Shown: positions 1 through 12,176 of the stretch, piece after piece
How the letters are laid out: every line of letters begins with the position of its first letter
Position numbering within the stretch: the first letter of the stretch is position 1
Origin: Amaurobius ferox
Lineage: Eukaryota > Arthropoda > Arachnida > Araneae > Amaurobiidae
DNA: 64,000 nt
Reading direction: 5' to 3'
NCBI GenBank assembly: GCA_951213105.1
Contig: OX578142.1
Coordinates: 117,256,065-117,320,064 of the forward strand
Translations under genes and position numbers: made by a program
The notes under the pieces: model-generated
Database searches by the model: none
What the model saw: the letters and a program-made list of their open reading frames with translations, nothing else
Told to the model about the DNA's origin: nothing

Positions 1-2400
1 ATTTTTGAATAAAAGTTATTTCTCTTTTTTAAGCATATTTTAGATGTTTTTCAATTTTAGTATAAAGTTTTGTGATATTTTTAAATAAAATATCTGTTTC
101 AGAGTCTTGCGTGGAGTTCGAAACCTTATTATTATTTTTAACTTAAACCTTAAATCTTGCTATAATTTTCATGTACACTGCATGTATACAAGAGTGAAAA
201 ATTACAGTCATTAATGTCTGAAGAATTACTTTAATAAAAATTTTAATTTTGTTTATTCCAAGAAACATTATTTGTTTTTGTTGAAGCTGTTTCATGATGG
301 AAATAGAATACATAAATTGCTTCTTAAATTAGGGTAGTCTGTTAATATATCTATGTCTCATATACAAACATTGTTCTTTAACTATTGAGAATAATATGTT
401 CTTACAAAATATCACAAAAATATGAGCCTAACAATTTATGGTTCCCAAAATAGTAGCAGTACAGTTAAGGTGTTTGAATAAAAAAAAGTTGGGAATATCT
501 TATGATGTTGACTTCTCCAAAAGCTCCATTGAGCTAACACGCTCAACAAAAATGGCATCATTCCAAAATACAATTTATATATGGAAAATAAATCCCCAAA
601 TCCAAAATTGGTTTTATGCAATTATCACCTTATGTCATTTTGAATAAACTTTCCACAAGTACGCACTTTAAGCAGAGAGCGAATGATTAATTTTATTTCA
701 GAGTATATTGTTTTTTCTCATTTTATATTTAAAGTAAATATAACAAGAGATTTGATTTTATGTTACTCTATTATAAACTGAAAAATTAAAGTAAATTAAT
801 TTCTGATAAAACTTGTTCCATTTAAATGGTGTCGAAAGCCCAGAACTACTGACTCGTCCGAAGTCATGAGCAGCAGAATGGTAGTTCAGGACATTTAAAT
901 GGTGTATAAAGTGTATGTGCGATAACAGGATTCTTAGTTGAGTCTTGTTAGTGGACAAATCTAAATATACTGTATTGTTTAAAATAGACAATTAACAGTT
1001 ATCAAAAATTTCAGTTACATGTAAATAAAGAATATATATATAATTAGTAAAATATTTTTAAAACTACTGCCCTCATTTCTTTTTAAAAAGCTGTTATAAT
1101 GTCTATTTGTTAATTACTCAAAATTTTATGAAATACAACTTAAAATTATCTTATTTACAAAGTTAAAATGAAACTGATATTTTTTTATTTAGCCTTCTGC
1201 TGTCAGGATTATAAAATCTATGTCTGATCACATGGCTAAATACAGATCAAACATTGAAATAAATTTTCAATAGCATCGATAGCTAAAACATCTCGCCTCA
1301 ATCTATCTAGTTCAGAAGTAGATTTTAAAATGGAACTAGAGAAAGAAGAAAAACATTTATATGCTGTTGCAGTTTTTTTTTTGTGTGTGTGGAGGGGGGG
1401 GGGGGATCAAGTCTTTACACCTGTGCTTAAGAAAAATGTAGACAACAAAGAGGAATGATTATTTAACTTTTAAAGTTTTCCATTTTACCTGAAGTGATTT
1501 TATTTAGGTAAATGCAATCTAATAAGATTGTAAGTCCATACTAAGTCCATACTCCTAAAGGTATACACTTCTTAAATTTGGTAAAAAAAGATATGTTAAT
1601 TTTTCTTTATATGAAAAAGTCAACAGTGTTAACACTAGTATATTAATTAAATTGCATGTGAATAATGTTTTAATTTGAAACTTGGAACATATGCTCCTAC
1701 AAGGTAAAGCTTGAAATCACCAGGAAGCAAATCAACGAAACTGAAAAATAATGTGCAGAATTCAGTAACAAACATGTAATAGAATATGTAAATATTTTCC
1801 AACGAAAAAACACAAGATGTGTTTCGTAAATAACATTTAAAATGTAATTTTTAGTGGATTTTTCTTCTAGAATTTGAAATGCTATTTAACAGAGCATAAA
1901 AGTTATTTAAAATGGTTTGTTTTGCATAAAAATATTTGCTTATTCGTTACGTTACTCAGTTTAGCATGCTACTCGTACATTAAGAGGATAGTTTCCTTTC
2001 AACTGTTGGTTTCAGTTTTTCCATGGTAACATATGGAATATAGTACTAAATATCATTTAGTTTTTAGGATATGTCCTGTTGTTTTTTGCAAGGCATAAAT
2101 TCTAAAAAGAGGAAAATTTGTGCTTTATTAAAACATTGATAAAATAATTAGAGAAGTGTTTCTAAAATTTTTGTAAAATTAATGCTATGCTCAGAAATAT
2201 TAGAAATACATCTAGTTACTTTATCGAATTTCTCAACATCTGTCCTTGCAAATAATAGCAGCGAAAAATCCCCAAAACTGACATAGCCCGAGGTTTAATT
2301 CCCCCCCCCCCCCCATATTCTAGCATGGAAAAACTGAAACAAAAGATTGAAGGAAATATATCCTTTTAATGCATTCTCTATGTTACGATTCATAATCGTT
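1..2400. other. Non-coding A+T-rich flank
   Basis: I see no gene here. The short open frames near 436-990 are low-complexity and overlap on both strands. Homopolymer tracts stand out: 12 G at 1394-1405 and 14 C at 2301-2314. Confidence 0.6.
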
Positions 2401-2404
2401 TCTT

Positions 2405-2735
2405 TTGAGTTATATTTCGTTACATATTCGCTTTATTTTCGTTAGCATTCGTTACATACTCGTTTTTTTTGCGTAAACTTTCGATACATTTTCGTTTGTT
2501 TTGCGTCCATTTCGTTATATTTTCGTTTGTTTTGCGTCCATTTCGTTATATTTTCGTTTGTTTTGCGTCCGTTCCGATACATTTTCGTTTGTTTTGCGTC
2601 CGTTTCGTTACATTTCCGTTTCTATATTTCGTTACATATTCGCTCTATTTGCGTTAACTTTCGTTATATTTTCGTTTTTTTTCCGTCCGCTCCGTTACAT
2701 TTTCGTTTCTTTTGCGATACATATCGTTATCATAT
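2405..2735. repeat. 31-bp minisatellite
   Basis: Imperfect tandem copies of a 31-bp unit built from TTCGTTATATTTTCG and TTTGTTTTGCGTCC. The best copies lie at about 2480-2620. The unit length is not a multiple of three and has no stops in several frames, which explains three overlapping open frames here; I do not regard them as genes. Related words (ATTTCGTTGCATATTC, AACGAAATAAAAACG) continue as an inverted tail to about 2900. Confidence 0.75.
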
Positions 2736-2899
2736 AAATCTCCATGCAAAAGTAATGTGTGAAAAACGAAAAAGTAACGTTTTAAAAATTGGTTGCAAAA
2801 TAGTGGAAGCGCCGAGACATCTTTTCGTTTTTATTTCGTTGCATATTCAACGAAATAAAAACGAAACTGGGTTCCGATTTTTCAACGAATTAAAAACGG

Positions 2900-3535
2900 A
2901 AGTGTGCTAGTTGGGCTTAAGTATTTCTGTATTCGGTATATACCGCAGTTTATAACGTGATATCTCGAGGTTAGAAAGTCACGGTTTGTCTTAAATTGGA
3001 TATTCAGATCTGAAAAAGTGCATAATATTCTAAGATTAAAACAAAAACAGTTCAAATGTTTAAGATTATTTGCACAAGACCAAGAACGGTCACCTTAGGA
3101 CCCTGATAAGCCATTCTAACGTTTAGAAGCCTTTATAAACGTTCCTGAATTCGACGCAGAAAATTGTCGTTTTTTAGATCGGGGGAGGGGGGGGGGCTAA
3201 GTATCTGAAAATATAAACTATTCGAGAAATAAAAAATTTATATTTTTAATTATTTGCAATTAATCTGGAAGATTTCTGCATGACTTACACCACCACCACT
3301 TTCGCTTTGCTATCTGATTCCCTTTTTGTATGGGCTCCCAATAACTTTTTCCAGGGAAGAGGGAGGGACTCAAGGATAAGACGTTCAGCATAGACTAGGA
3401 TAATATCCGCCATTGTGACCTCGAACATCCAGGGGTAAAGGGCCTCCATTGCCTTCTTCTATTGGTGCACATGTCTTCTTGGTGCGACAGAGGGCACAAG
3501 TGAATGCCTGAAGGAAATGGAAAGACTATACTGAC
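2900..3535. other. Non-coding stretch
   Basis: No supported gene or classified repeat. A G-rich tract lies at 3180-3196. Confidence 0.5.
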
Positions 3536-3990
3536 GGCGCGAACACAAAAATTGTAGCGCGACTGCTAAAAAAAAAAAAAAAAAAAATTTCAAATTTGGA
3601 AATTTTTGACTTTTCATTCAAAAAATTTTAGGGAAATTATGAACTAGTATCATAAATACAGTTTATCATACAGCGACCTCAAATAGTTTATGAGTTAGCA
3701 CTTTTAAAGCGTTTAATCCATTTTAAAGCAGCTTAATCCATTTTAAAGCAGCTTTTTTTTTAATGTAAATTTTCATTTAATGCAAATTAAAGACATTTTT
3801 TTAAAAATCTGTTGATCCAAATGATCACAATTATAGCATGTCATCCTTCATTTTAAAGGGCATGAAAAAATCTTTCGTTTGATACCAAGTTTCACTATGC
3901 ACTACCGAGAGGATAAAATGTCCCGCCTTCCCCCAATGGGGCTAATGATGTCACGAACACAAAAATTGTATCGCGGCTATTTTTCACAGC
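3535..3990. repeat. Dispersed repeat R1
   Basis: The segment starts and ends with near-identical words (GAACACAAAAATTGTAGCGC near 3540 and GAACACAAAAATTGTATCGC near 3955). It includes an A run at 3570-3588. A diverged reverse-complement copy is at about 44345-44530, sharing the CCAAATGATCACAATTATA core. I cannot assign a transposon class. Confidence 0.5.
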
Positions 3991-4440
3991 AATGATTGAA
4001 ACTATAAAGTTATTGGCATCAGATTCTCTAACTTTTCGTGAAAACAATATTATATTCTATAGTACTATATCCTACAGTACTATATTCTACTTCTTCATAC
4101 TATATTCTACACTACAGTATGAGAAAGTAGCTAAGGTTTTCAGCAAGCCTTTTCTTCTGTATTTCTAATCCACCCTTGAGTTTCATTTTAGCCTGTGTAT
4201 TTCCATGCTAAGGTTACGATCATTGTATTTCTACAGTATAGAGATAGAAGAATGCTTAATAATACCATAAAAATATTTACAGAAGCATAATAACAAAGAA
4301 ATTTGAATGATAAAATAAACAAAGCCTGTTCAATTCATTTTGCTGATGTCGCAACAATTCATTTTGTTGACAATCACCATCACAGTTATAGTTTCTGAAG
4401 TTTGAGCACTAAAATGTTCTTTAATTTAAAGCACATTTTG

Positions 4441-5790
4441 GTTTCTTTTATTCTTTATTTCTTGGTTTCTCCACGCTGCTTTTCAGCTCCTCCTTTATGG
4501 TTTTTCTTGTTTGTTTCGTTCATTTCTGAATCAATTTTTGGTGAATTTAATTGAAGTTTCAAATGTTTGAAATCCTACTTAGTTTGGTTCTAATTTAATG
4601 CGCCAATATTGATAAATGAAAGTAAACACTTTCTTCTTTAAGCTAAATATATTAATCGAAAAGTAGCATGTGAAAACACCTCGAGGTCCCGGTGTCCGGT
4701 GTCCCGCCGGCCCAATTCGCTCTTGGTTCGAACTATATCGCACCCAGATACAGATCATTATAAAACGGTTGAATCGTATTCGTGGATACATAGTATATCT
4801 CCAATAACCTTTTGCAGAATAAGAACAGGAAAATACATTATACTAGTAAAAGTAGAACATAAGAGTTATAGAGTAGTATGGTATAGAAGTAGTATTCTTT
4901 ACTGGTGCAGCAATGACTGAATTGGGTATCAGTTAAGGACGGATTGGGCCGGCAGGACACCGGGAAAATGCCCGGTGTGGCCGCCGGTAATTGAACTGGT
5001 CAAGGGCCGAAAAACGATTTCAAGCTTGTTACTGAAAGTTATCTCTATTAGGCTCTGAGGCATCTGAGGCAAGGTTATCTGGAGTTATTGCAGGTATCCT
5101 TGTCTCAGGGGAGAGGTGTATCTGTAGATGACATCCGCCTCACAGAAAAAATTTTTGAACATGTGTCACATCGGATTGTTTCGATGGGACCAGTACATGT
5201 GGGACGCGTGTGTAAGTCAACTGCGACCTTTTAACTCCATTTTTTCACAGTGAATACAAAAGAAACAGCAAACGGAACAGTAGTAATCGTACTTGTTCCA
5301 GCTCTAAGCACCAGCTCTAAGTCGATTCTCTAAGCCATTTTCACTTTCCATCAAACGCTTTGCTAGCATCCCAAATCTTAGTTAAATCATACAAGATTCA
5401 CAGGAGTGATTTCTTATCTATTCCTTTCCAGAAAAATATTATAAATTTATATGTGGTGTTCAGAAGTCGGCCTGTTCCTTCGTAAACATCGAGTTCGTTC
5501 TTACGCGCTAATTTTCGATTAATATATTTAGCATAAAGAAGAAAGTGTTTACTTCAATTGTCAATATTAGTGTGTTCTAATTTATCAATATTAGTGTTTT
5601 CTAATTTATCAATATTAGTGGTTCTAATTTATAAATTAGAACCAAACTATAAATCGGATTTCAAACATTTCAATCGTCTATGAAAACAACCAAAAATTGT
5701 TTTAGAAAAGAATGAAACAAACAAAAAACACGTAAAGGAGGAGCTGAAAAGTAGTGTGAAGAAGCCAAGAAACAAAGAATAGAAGGAATT
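4441..5790. mobile_element. Non-autonomous element with long inverted repeats
   Basis: The left arm (about 4441-4660) is the reverse complement of about 5505-5790; shared words include CTTCTTTAAGCTAAATATAT and CAGCTCCTCCTTTA. The right arm is expanded by three tandem copies of TATCAATATTAGTG plus TTCTAATT (5565-5640). A second inverted pair, GGGCCGGC-containing, lies inside (4683-4722 and 4944-4985), suggesting nesting. There is no transposase; the small open frames are chance. Confidence 0.5.
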
Positions 5791-6600
5791 ATATAAAGAG
5801 GATAAAATTAGATGTTATATCCGATTTCCATTATACTTTATAATAGAAAATTACAAAGATTACATGGAATTTTGAAGCCTTACATATAAAGTTCTAAATT
5901 GAAATATAGCATCAAGAACTTCCTGACTCCATTTTTAATGATAATGGTGAGCAAATAATATTTTTCTTTTATAGTTGATACTTACTGGATAAGCTTAAAA
6001 TATTGAATGACTACCAAAATCCCAGGAAAAAACGCAACTAAAATTGTCGGGTACAGAATCCTCGACCAAAAACGTTCGCACTGTGGCACTCACGTTACGA
6101 ATGTCGTACAATTTTAATTTATTTTAACTATATAAATCTTTCTCTGGATTGGCAGTTAGAATAAATCTGGTGTATACCCCACAAAATTTATTACACTGAC
6201 AACATTGTTTATTTATTATTAAAAAACTGTAATCGTAAAAAGACTTGCAGTGCAAGGAAGGATAGAGCTCACCATCAACAGATCCGCGCGTTCGCCGGCC
6301 AACGACTCTTTAACCAATTGACTCTTTGAATCATGGAATGGATTGAAACTGGATTCTATTTAAGTTTTCATTATGAAAAAATAAGAAAAAAAGCCAGGAA
6401 GTCCTTGAATGCTATATTTTAGTTTAGAATTATATAAAAAGGATAAAATTAGATGTTATATCCAATTTCCATTATATGTTATAATGGAAAATTACAAAGA
6501 TTACATCAAATTTTGACGTCTAACATATAAAATTCTAAAATAAATTGTCGCGTTCAAGGACTTCTTGCCTCATTTTATTCTTTTCTTAATGATGAGCAGT
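5780..6600. repeat. Direct repeats and MITE-like fold-back
   Basis: About 150 bp at 5783-5945 recurs at 6425-6600 (shared words GGATAAAATTAGATGTTATA and AAAATTACAAAGATTACAT). The second copy is completed by an inverted arm at 6385-6425 that matches 6530-6575, so 6365-6600 can fold on itself. This looks like a small MITE plus a half copy of it. Confidence 0.5.
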
Positions 6601-6669
6601 ATCCGCTCAAAAAATGCTCAGTTATCCTCTAATTTGAACCAAAACTAACATCTATATATTTAAAGAACA

Positions 6670-6975
6670 ATACTTTTTACCTTCCCTATATAAAGGTAGT
6701 AGTATAATGTATAAAGAAATCATTGTGAAGGGGTCGAAAATTTGAATGAGGTTTCTACGGAAGCGTACATTTCAAGCATTCCTGAACTCGAATCGAACGC
6801 TTTTGAGGTGACGTCAGTGTGCGCCCATGAGCCTGTGGGGACGATATTTAACGAATGAATGAAGCGTTTTGAACGAAATTTGGTACAATAATTACAATCA
6901 GGGAATACAGAAAGCCTATAGATTTTAAAAGAATTCGAATGCTCAGAAAGCCTCCAAATTTTCCAATGCAGCTTT
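6670..6975. repeat. Dispersed repeat R2, copy 1
   Basis: It aligns over about 300 bp with 54554-54870 in the same orientation (shared TAGTATAATGTATAA, CATTTCAAGCAT, GAGCCTGTGG and ACAAT.AGGGAATAC words). The copies are strongly diverged, so this is an old interspersed family. It abuts the tandem host repeat at its right edge. Confidence 0.55.
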
Positions 6976-6976
6976 A

Positions 6977-7972
6977 AAAAAATCAGATGTGGGCAGCACA
7001 TGACTTTCGCTGCAGACGTTCCCTATTTCTTCAATAATTCATTATATTGAGTTTAATTGCTAAAAATAACGCCCACAATTATTTAAAATGACACTCAATT
7101 AGAACTTTTATTTAAATTTTCGTTCTCAGTTGGTAACTGGACTTTTTTTTCAACGGTGGCGCAGCTTAAATGCAGAAAAACTAAAATATCTTGCCCTAGT
7201 GTAATGGGGTTGGTCTTATTATATTCATTTTTAAAAATTATGTATAAAACAAGCATTTAATTGATATATTTGACATACGTAGAATTTTATTTTAGGTTTT
7301 GACGATTTTTGCGGGCCTTTTTGCAAAAAGGCCAGGTTACTTTTTTCCCGAATCGTAATAAAATCTAATCAGCACCAGGGTAACCAACAAGTGACTTATA
7401 TACCAAATTTTGTAAAATTAGATCGATTAGTTTTCAGCTAGAGTGGATGCAGGCAATTTTCGCAGGACATTTCACAAAAAGATATATACAATTTTTGAGG
7501 ACCATGTCGTAAAATAATGCAGGTCCATCTTTTTCGAATCGTATCAAAATCTAATTAGCCCCAGGGTGACCCACAAGTGACTTATCTACCAAATTTTGTA
7601 AAATTTGATCAATTAGTTTTCCAATTAGTGTGGATACAGGCAATTTTTGCGAGCTATTTAGCAAAAAAAAATCGGGTTGTTTTATTCCGAATCGTACTAA
7701 AAACTAATCAGCATCAGGGTTACACACAAGTGACTTATCTACCAAATTTTATAAAATTCGTTCCATTAGTTTTTGAGTTAGAGTGGATACATACATTGCA
7801 CAGACAGACACACGGACACACAGACAGACATACACACAGACGTTACGCTATAAATAGTTTTTTCGTATTCTAGAGATCTCGAAACGTGTAGATCCGTCGA
7901 AAACTCTAGTTGCGATTTTCGGTATGATTCCAATACTTCCCCTGTACATTACCATGTATTGCAGGGAAAGTA
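6977..7972. repeat. Host ~1-kb repeat, copy 1 (unoccupied)
   Basis: A complete copy of a repeat whose second copy is split by the Polinton. It begins near AGATGTGGGCAGCACATGAC and ends with TGCAGGGAAAGT (7960-7971). The start motif ACTTTCCCTGCA of copy 2 is the reverse complement of that end, so the unit has a 12-bp inverted terminal match. Inside are degenerate subrepeats spaced about 150-186 bp (CTAATCAGCACCAGGGT-like words near 7363, 7549 and 7697). The interval around 7270-7285 gives the uninterrupted form of the Polinton target. Confidence 0.65.
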
Positions 7973-8231
7973 AAAATCTGATGTGGGCAGCACATGACTT
8001 TCCCTGCAGACTTATATCCACGTTCTTTTTATTTCAATTAAATTTAATTCACTTTTAATTCAATTTTCGTTCTCATTTGATAATTGGACTTATTTTCAAA
8101 GGTGGCGTGGAGAAAATACAAAAAAAAAAACTAATGTATCTCAAGAACGGCTAGTCCTAGTGGAATGGGGTTGGTCTCATTCTTTTCATCGTTAAAATTT
8201 ACGTATTAAACAAGCATTTTATGGATATATT
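7973..8231. repeat. Host ~1-kb repeat, copy 2, left part
   Basis: It restarts with ATGTGGGCAGCACATGACTT directly after copy 1 and follows it colinearly until the Polinton insertion. The last six bases (8226-8231, TATATT) are the target duplication. The remainder resumes at 24215. Confidence 0.65.
8226..8231. other. Target-site duplication, left
   Basis: TATATT directly precedes the AGTAGTG end and matches 24215-24220 exactly. Six base pairs is the standard Polinton duplication. Confidence 0.9.
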
Positions 8232-8785
8232 AGTAGTGTGAACATGAGAGAGCTGGCGCAGACCCACAAACACCCCCATAAAAAACCCACCCACTTTAGA
8301 AATGTAATGGTTCTATTTCGCCCAGTAAAATATCCACCCACTTTTAAAAACAATGGTGCGAAACCCACCCATAAAAATTTCCACCCACTTATAAAAACAA
8401 TGGTATGAAACCCACCCATAAAAATTCCCACCCACTTTTAAAAACAATGGCTCGCAAAACCCCATAAAAATCGAACCCACTTTTAGAATTCAATGGCTAT
8501 TTCTTATCCATAAAAATCTACACCCCCCTCTTAAAACGATGGTATCGAAACCCCCATAAAAACCGAACCCACTATAGAAAAGTAATGGTCCTATTTTATC
8601 TATCGGAGCGAGCAAGCGAAAAGTCGTTGGGAGGGAAGGTACCCCCTTCGGCGAGCACCCCCTTTTCCGCGGACGGAAGCTGCCACCCCCTAAGCATGCC
8701 GCGACCCTAAGGATTCTAAAAGCATTGCACCGACATGGGTTCGTTGTTTTGCAACCATCATCTGCCAAAAGTATGCATTCATTAT
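8232..8785. repeat. Polinton left terminal inverted repeat
   Basis: This is the reverse complement of the right end from 24214 inward to about 23505; both reach the GTATGCATTC / GAATGTATGCATAC block. The outer part carries degenerate subrepeats of about 55-75 bp (CCCACCCATAAAAA ... AAAACAATGG). The arms differ in length (about 554 versus 710 bp), mainly through subrepeat number. The inner 150 bp is G+C-richer and well conserved. Confidence 0.85.
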
Positions 8786-8876
8786 AGGGTCTTTTTCAAA
8801 GTGCCGTTCCAGTTCTGTCGTCCGATGCATTGTCCAGGTCAAAATTATCAACTATAACACTATCAACTCTGATATG

Positions 8877-11800
8877 TCAGCTTGTAGTCGAGATCAAGTA
8901 GTGACCGTGAGCCAAGGTATGGATACCATCTTCCAATATATGACGCTTGTCATCTTTTCCTGATAGGGCAATCTTATTGACTTGTATGGAATGAATCTCA
9001 TGCTTTGTGCTCCTGATGAGATTCATGGTTCTATGCTGTACTTCTTGCTTGAATAGGCAGTTCTTGTAGTCCTCGAAGGTTATCCTGTTTTTCACGACAC
9101 ATTTCTTTACTCCTTTCGACTTTTTCACCAGGTCAACCTCAGTTTTACAGGCATACATCTTAGATCTTAAGCCAACGAACTCTTCTAAGATCTTCCCTGC
9201 ATTTTCATCCTTCATCTTCCCCAAGACCTTTTTATTTACTCGAGGCATTCCATACCTATTGTTTTCTGGATAATCTGATGTATCAAAGTAGTCAATCATT
9301 CCTTTCATATCCTCATAAAAGTCCTCGGTCTGTATGTCATAGATGTAACTGTCAGTGTCCATGTACAATAGCTTGATATCGTCCCCGTATTTAGGCTTCA
9401 TAAGATTATAATGGAAGTCATACATCAGATGCTTCGATAGATCTAATATACTCATGCCGACGTATATTGGCTTATTAAAAATCACTTTCGTCTTGTTCAT
9501 ATGCACGGCGGCTAATCTTTCGTCAAAAATGGTCCTTCCCTTGAAGTTGGGCTTAGCAACTAACTTCTCCGCTTTCTGGGGATCGCATACTAGCCTAATA
9601 TCGAGTCGCTTCCTGATATTTTCCATCGTCTTGCCAAAGACCGAGTTGTTCATAAGTTTGAAGAAGTCTTTCTCAAAGTCGTTGGTTGCCTTGGTCCTCA
9701 TTTCAGTGTTCAGGTCTATGTACTTCTTCAACCAGGGAGACTGCTGAAACTCCAACACTTTGTGCACCTTTTTGAGCTTCATCCCCAACTGCAACAGTTG
9801 CTTCAAAACCCTGTAATGAACCACATAATGCTCTTTGTCATAGAGGGTCGTCAGTAGTTTTGGCTGTTTTGAGCCATCGGGCATCCTGCTCTCAGGTGCT
9901 AGAGGTAGGTCTGAATGGAGGTTGTGCAGATGGGTCGGGTACTGTAGGTCGCAATCTACGATGTATCCTTTGTCTGAGTCATCCTCTACTTGGGTCACAT
10001 CTGACACAGTGCTCCACTTGAAGCCACCATGCGGTAGGTATTGACTCATGGCCCATCCGTAAAGGTTGTTGGCGTCAAGGTACATCAGGTAGTTAGACTT
10101 CTTGTTCTCGTCATAGTCCCTCATGTACTTGTTGTTCGCCCTCCCATATCGGTTACAGCACTGAGAGATGCCTCCTCTGGTCCCCTTTTCTAGCATGAGT
10201 ATCATGTCATAGTCTGTCAACAGCTCTAGCTCAACCTCTGTGGTTTTGAGCATGGCGTCCCACGAGAGTCCGGGTGCAGTGAAGTACCATGCAGGATCCA
10301 ACTTATAGGTCTTTAGACAGACATCTCTAAAGTGTTCCATGATGTCGGCTAGGATGAGTACATCAGTCTTCATATACAAATCGGAATATTCACCCAATGT
10401 CTTAATGTTGAAGGCCTTCCATACCCTTTTAGCGTGCTCGTAGTCCTCATCCTTTATGTGTGACTCATTCAATTGGTTGTAAAAGTCTTCTTTTGGGGAC
10501 AGCTTGGTTTCTTCGCATTTGTCCCACGAGTCCATGTAATCGTATGGATAGACGCCTTTTCGGGTGACGAGGTCCAGTTTGTCCTTGGGGAAGTACTTGG
10601 CTGTCTCCCTGAACTCCTTTACGTTCTTCGCAAGACTGTCGACGCTAGCGGCCATGAACTTGAATGAGTCGACAAACCTCAACTTTATACCAGGTACCTT
10701 TGCTTTCTTCCCATCGCCTACTTCTACAGTATTTGCCCCGACCTCCTTACTGAAGGAAATGTACCTCTCCTCGTTGTTCGGGATGACGTCGATATCACCT
10801 TGGTCTCTACCGAGCTCCTTTATGAAGAGATGGGCGTCGTAGCCAGATAAGTTGTGGATAAACACTGGAATGAACGAAGGCTCTTGGTACTTTAGGTTGC
10901 AAAGGTTGTGAGCAGGTCCTGTGTAGTTCGATTCACATTTCGTCGGATTGAGAAGATGGTCATGATCTCTAACTTTTCGGAAGTCTGGTTCATCCTTGGG
11001 TGAATAGGGTGAAGGTTTCTTCCTGATATCTTCGTCACAGATGTGGCAAACATGGGTCCTTTGGAAATGCTCTTCATCTTCGGTGGTCATTTTGATGGGT
11101 TGCTTCTTATCATAAATGTTCTTTATCGCTAGCGCCTCAGTCTTCACTGTATCAAAGAACAGCTTGGTGGCATTGGGTCCTCTGTATGTGATTGGTGCCT
11201 TATAGTCTGCGTGTTTATATTTGATGTAGACAGTGAAGCTCATAGGTTCATGCTTTTGATATTTATGTAAGAATGAGCTGTCTTTTGTGGGGCGGCAGGT
11301 GTTTATCTTGTTTGTCAAGCACTCGAAGTCTCCGTACATCACAAAGGGTAATCGTAAAGACCTTTGATAGTTTTTGAACCGCAGAGATTCGTTCTCCTTG
11401 GGCATTACAATCTTTACTGGTGTATTCTTCCTACAATCCGTTTCATGAGCTTGGAGGTCCTCTTCGGAGTAATAATACAGCAGGCATCTCTCACAGGTGA
11501 ATATCTTTCCTTTGTGTTTAGTCACTTGTCCGCTTATCAATTTGGAGAGGTCTTTTATCCAGCAGTAATGACTGTTTCCTTCCTTATTCTTTATGTACAG
11601 CAAATTGATGTGTTTGTCTTCCTTATTTTTAGTGATTCTCAATGGGCAAATATCATTACCTTCGTATGAATATATGTTCACCGATATCTTATTCAACTTT
11701 TCGAACCTGTTAAATACTCTATCTTCCATCTTCACTGGAAACTCAATGCCTTCAAACTTTAGCTCATTCTCATACGGTTTATATTTGGTGACTCTTTGGG

Positions 11801-12176
11801 CATCTTTTTCCGCTGGATGTAGTGCAGAGAGTATTGCCCACCTGAAACACTTATTATCCTCATTTTGTACGTTAATGACTGCTTTTTTAGCTTTAATTCT
11901 TTTTGGTAAATCAATGTAGGATGATCCTCTCAGCGGGTTGTATTTATTGATCCTCACCTCAAGGCTTTTAATTCTAACAAGCGTCCATCCCGAACCCTTA
12001 GAAACAAACTCCTCCATTTCTGTCAATAATTTTTGGATAACCGATCTGTAATAAGCTACCAAATCAGTTGATTCTAAGATGACTGCGTTTTCTGTTTTGA
12101 AGTTTTTCTCCATTTCTATAATAGCATCGTCTTCACCCTTTTGATAGTCACAGAGGAATTCGAAATTAACCTTCAA
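8877..12176 (-). CDS. POLB: Protein-primed family B DNA polymerase (main part)
   Basis: Replicative polymerase of Polintons, expected to copy the element from protein-primed termini. Seen in the 1099-residue frame: a C2H2-like finger (C228-C231-H244-C248); exonuclease motifs I (GDFEC at 282-286), II (N442 and Y446-D447) and III (Y598...D605); an HNH/endonuclease-VII-like Cys-His block at 376-428; polymerase motif A (D701-A-N-N-L-Y706), motif B (K840...N844-S845) and motif C (D940-T-D942). All catalytic acids look intact. The open frame begins at TTG, not ATG; the first in-frame ATG is at 12113 (residue 22). The residues before it are probably the middle of a longer protein whose first part is the 12166-12786 frame, separated by one extra base near 12175-12177. 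The stop is TGA at 8877-8879. Confidence 0.95.
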   Translation of the reverse strand: MKVNFEFLCDYQKGEDDAIIEMEKNFKTENAVILESTDLVAYYRSVIQKLLTEMEEFVSKGSGWTLVRIKSLEVRINKYNPLRGSSYIDLPKRIKAKKAVINVQNEDNKCFRWAILSALHPAEKDAQRVTKYKPYENELKFEGIEFPVKMEDRVFNRFEKLNKISVNIYSYEGNDICPLRITKNKEDKHINLLYIKNKEGNSHYCWIKDLSKLISGQVTKHKGKIFTCERCLLYYYSEEDLQAHETDCRKNTPVKIVMPKENESLRFKNYQRSLRLPFVMYGDFECLTNKINTCRPTKDSSFLHKYQKHEPMSFTVYIKYKHADYKAPITYRGPNATKLFFDTVKTEALAIKNIYDKKQPIKMTTEDEEHFQRTHVCHICDEDIRKKPSPYSPKDEPDFRKVRDHDHLLNPTKCESNYTGPAHNLCNLKYQEPSFIPVFIHNLSGYDAHLFIKELGRDQGDIDVIPNNEERYISFSKEVGANTVEVGDGKKAKVPGIKLRFVDSFKFMAASVDSLAKNVKEFRETAKYFPKDKLDLVTRKGVYPYDYMDSWDKCEETKLSPKEDFYNQLNESHIKDEDYEHAKRVWKAFNIKTLGEYSDLYMKTDVLILADIMEHFRDVCLKTYKLDPAWYFTAPGLSWDAMLKTTEVELELLTDYDMILMLEKGTRGGISQCCNRYGRANNKYMRDYDENKKSNYLMYLDANNLYGWAMSQYLPHGGFKWSTVSDVTQVEDDSDKGYIVDCDLQYPTHLHNLHSDLPLAPESRMPDGSKQPKLLTTLYDKEHYVVHYRVLKQLLQLGMKLKKVHKVLEFQQSPWLKKYIDLNTEMRTKATNDFEKDFFKLMNNSVFGKTMENIRKRLDIRLVCDPQKAEKLVAKPNFKGRTIFDERLAAVHMNKTKVIFNKPIYVGMSILDLSKHLMYDFHYNLMKPKYGDDIKLLYMDTDSYIYDIQTEDFYEDMKGMIDYFDTSDYPENNRYGMPRVNKKVLGKMKDENAGKILEEFVGLRSKMYACKTEVDLVKKSKGVKKCVVKNRITFEDYKNCLFKQEVQHRTMNLIRSTKHEIHSIQVNKIALSGKDDKRHILEDGIHTLAHGHYLISTTS

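Noticed and set aside
2469..2910. Three overlapping plus-strand frames of 62-127 codons
   Set aside because: They are produced by a 31-bp minisatellite read in different frames; the products are repeats of Phe-Val-Arg-Pro-type words with no start context.
8219..8768. Minus-strand frames at the Polinton left end
   Set aside because: They lie in the TIR subrepeats, recur in the other arm's repeats and have no conserved composition.
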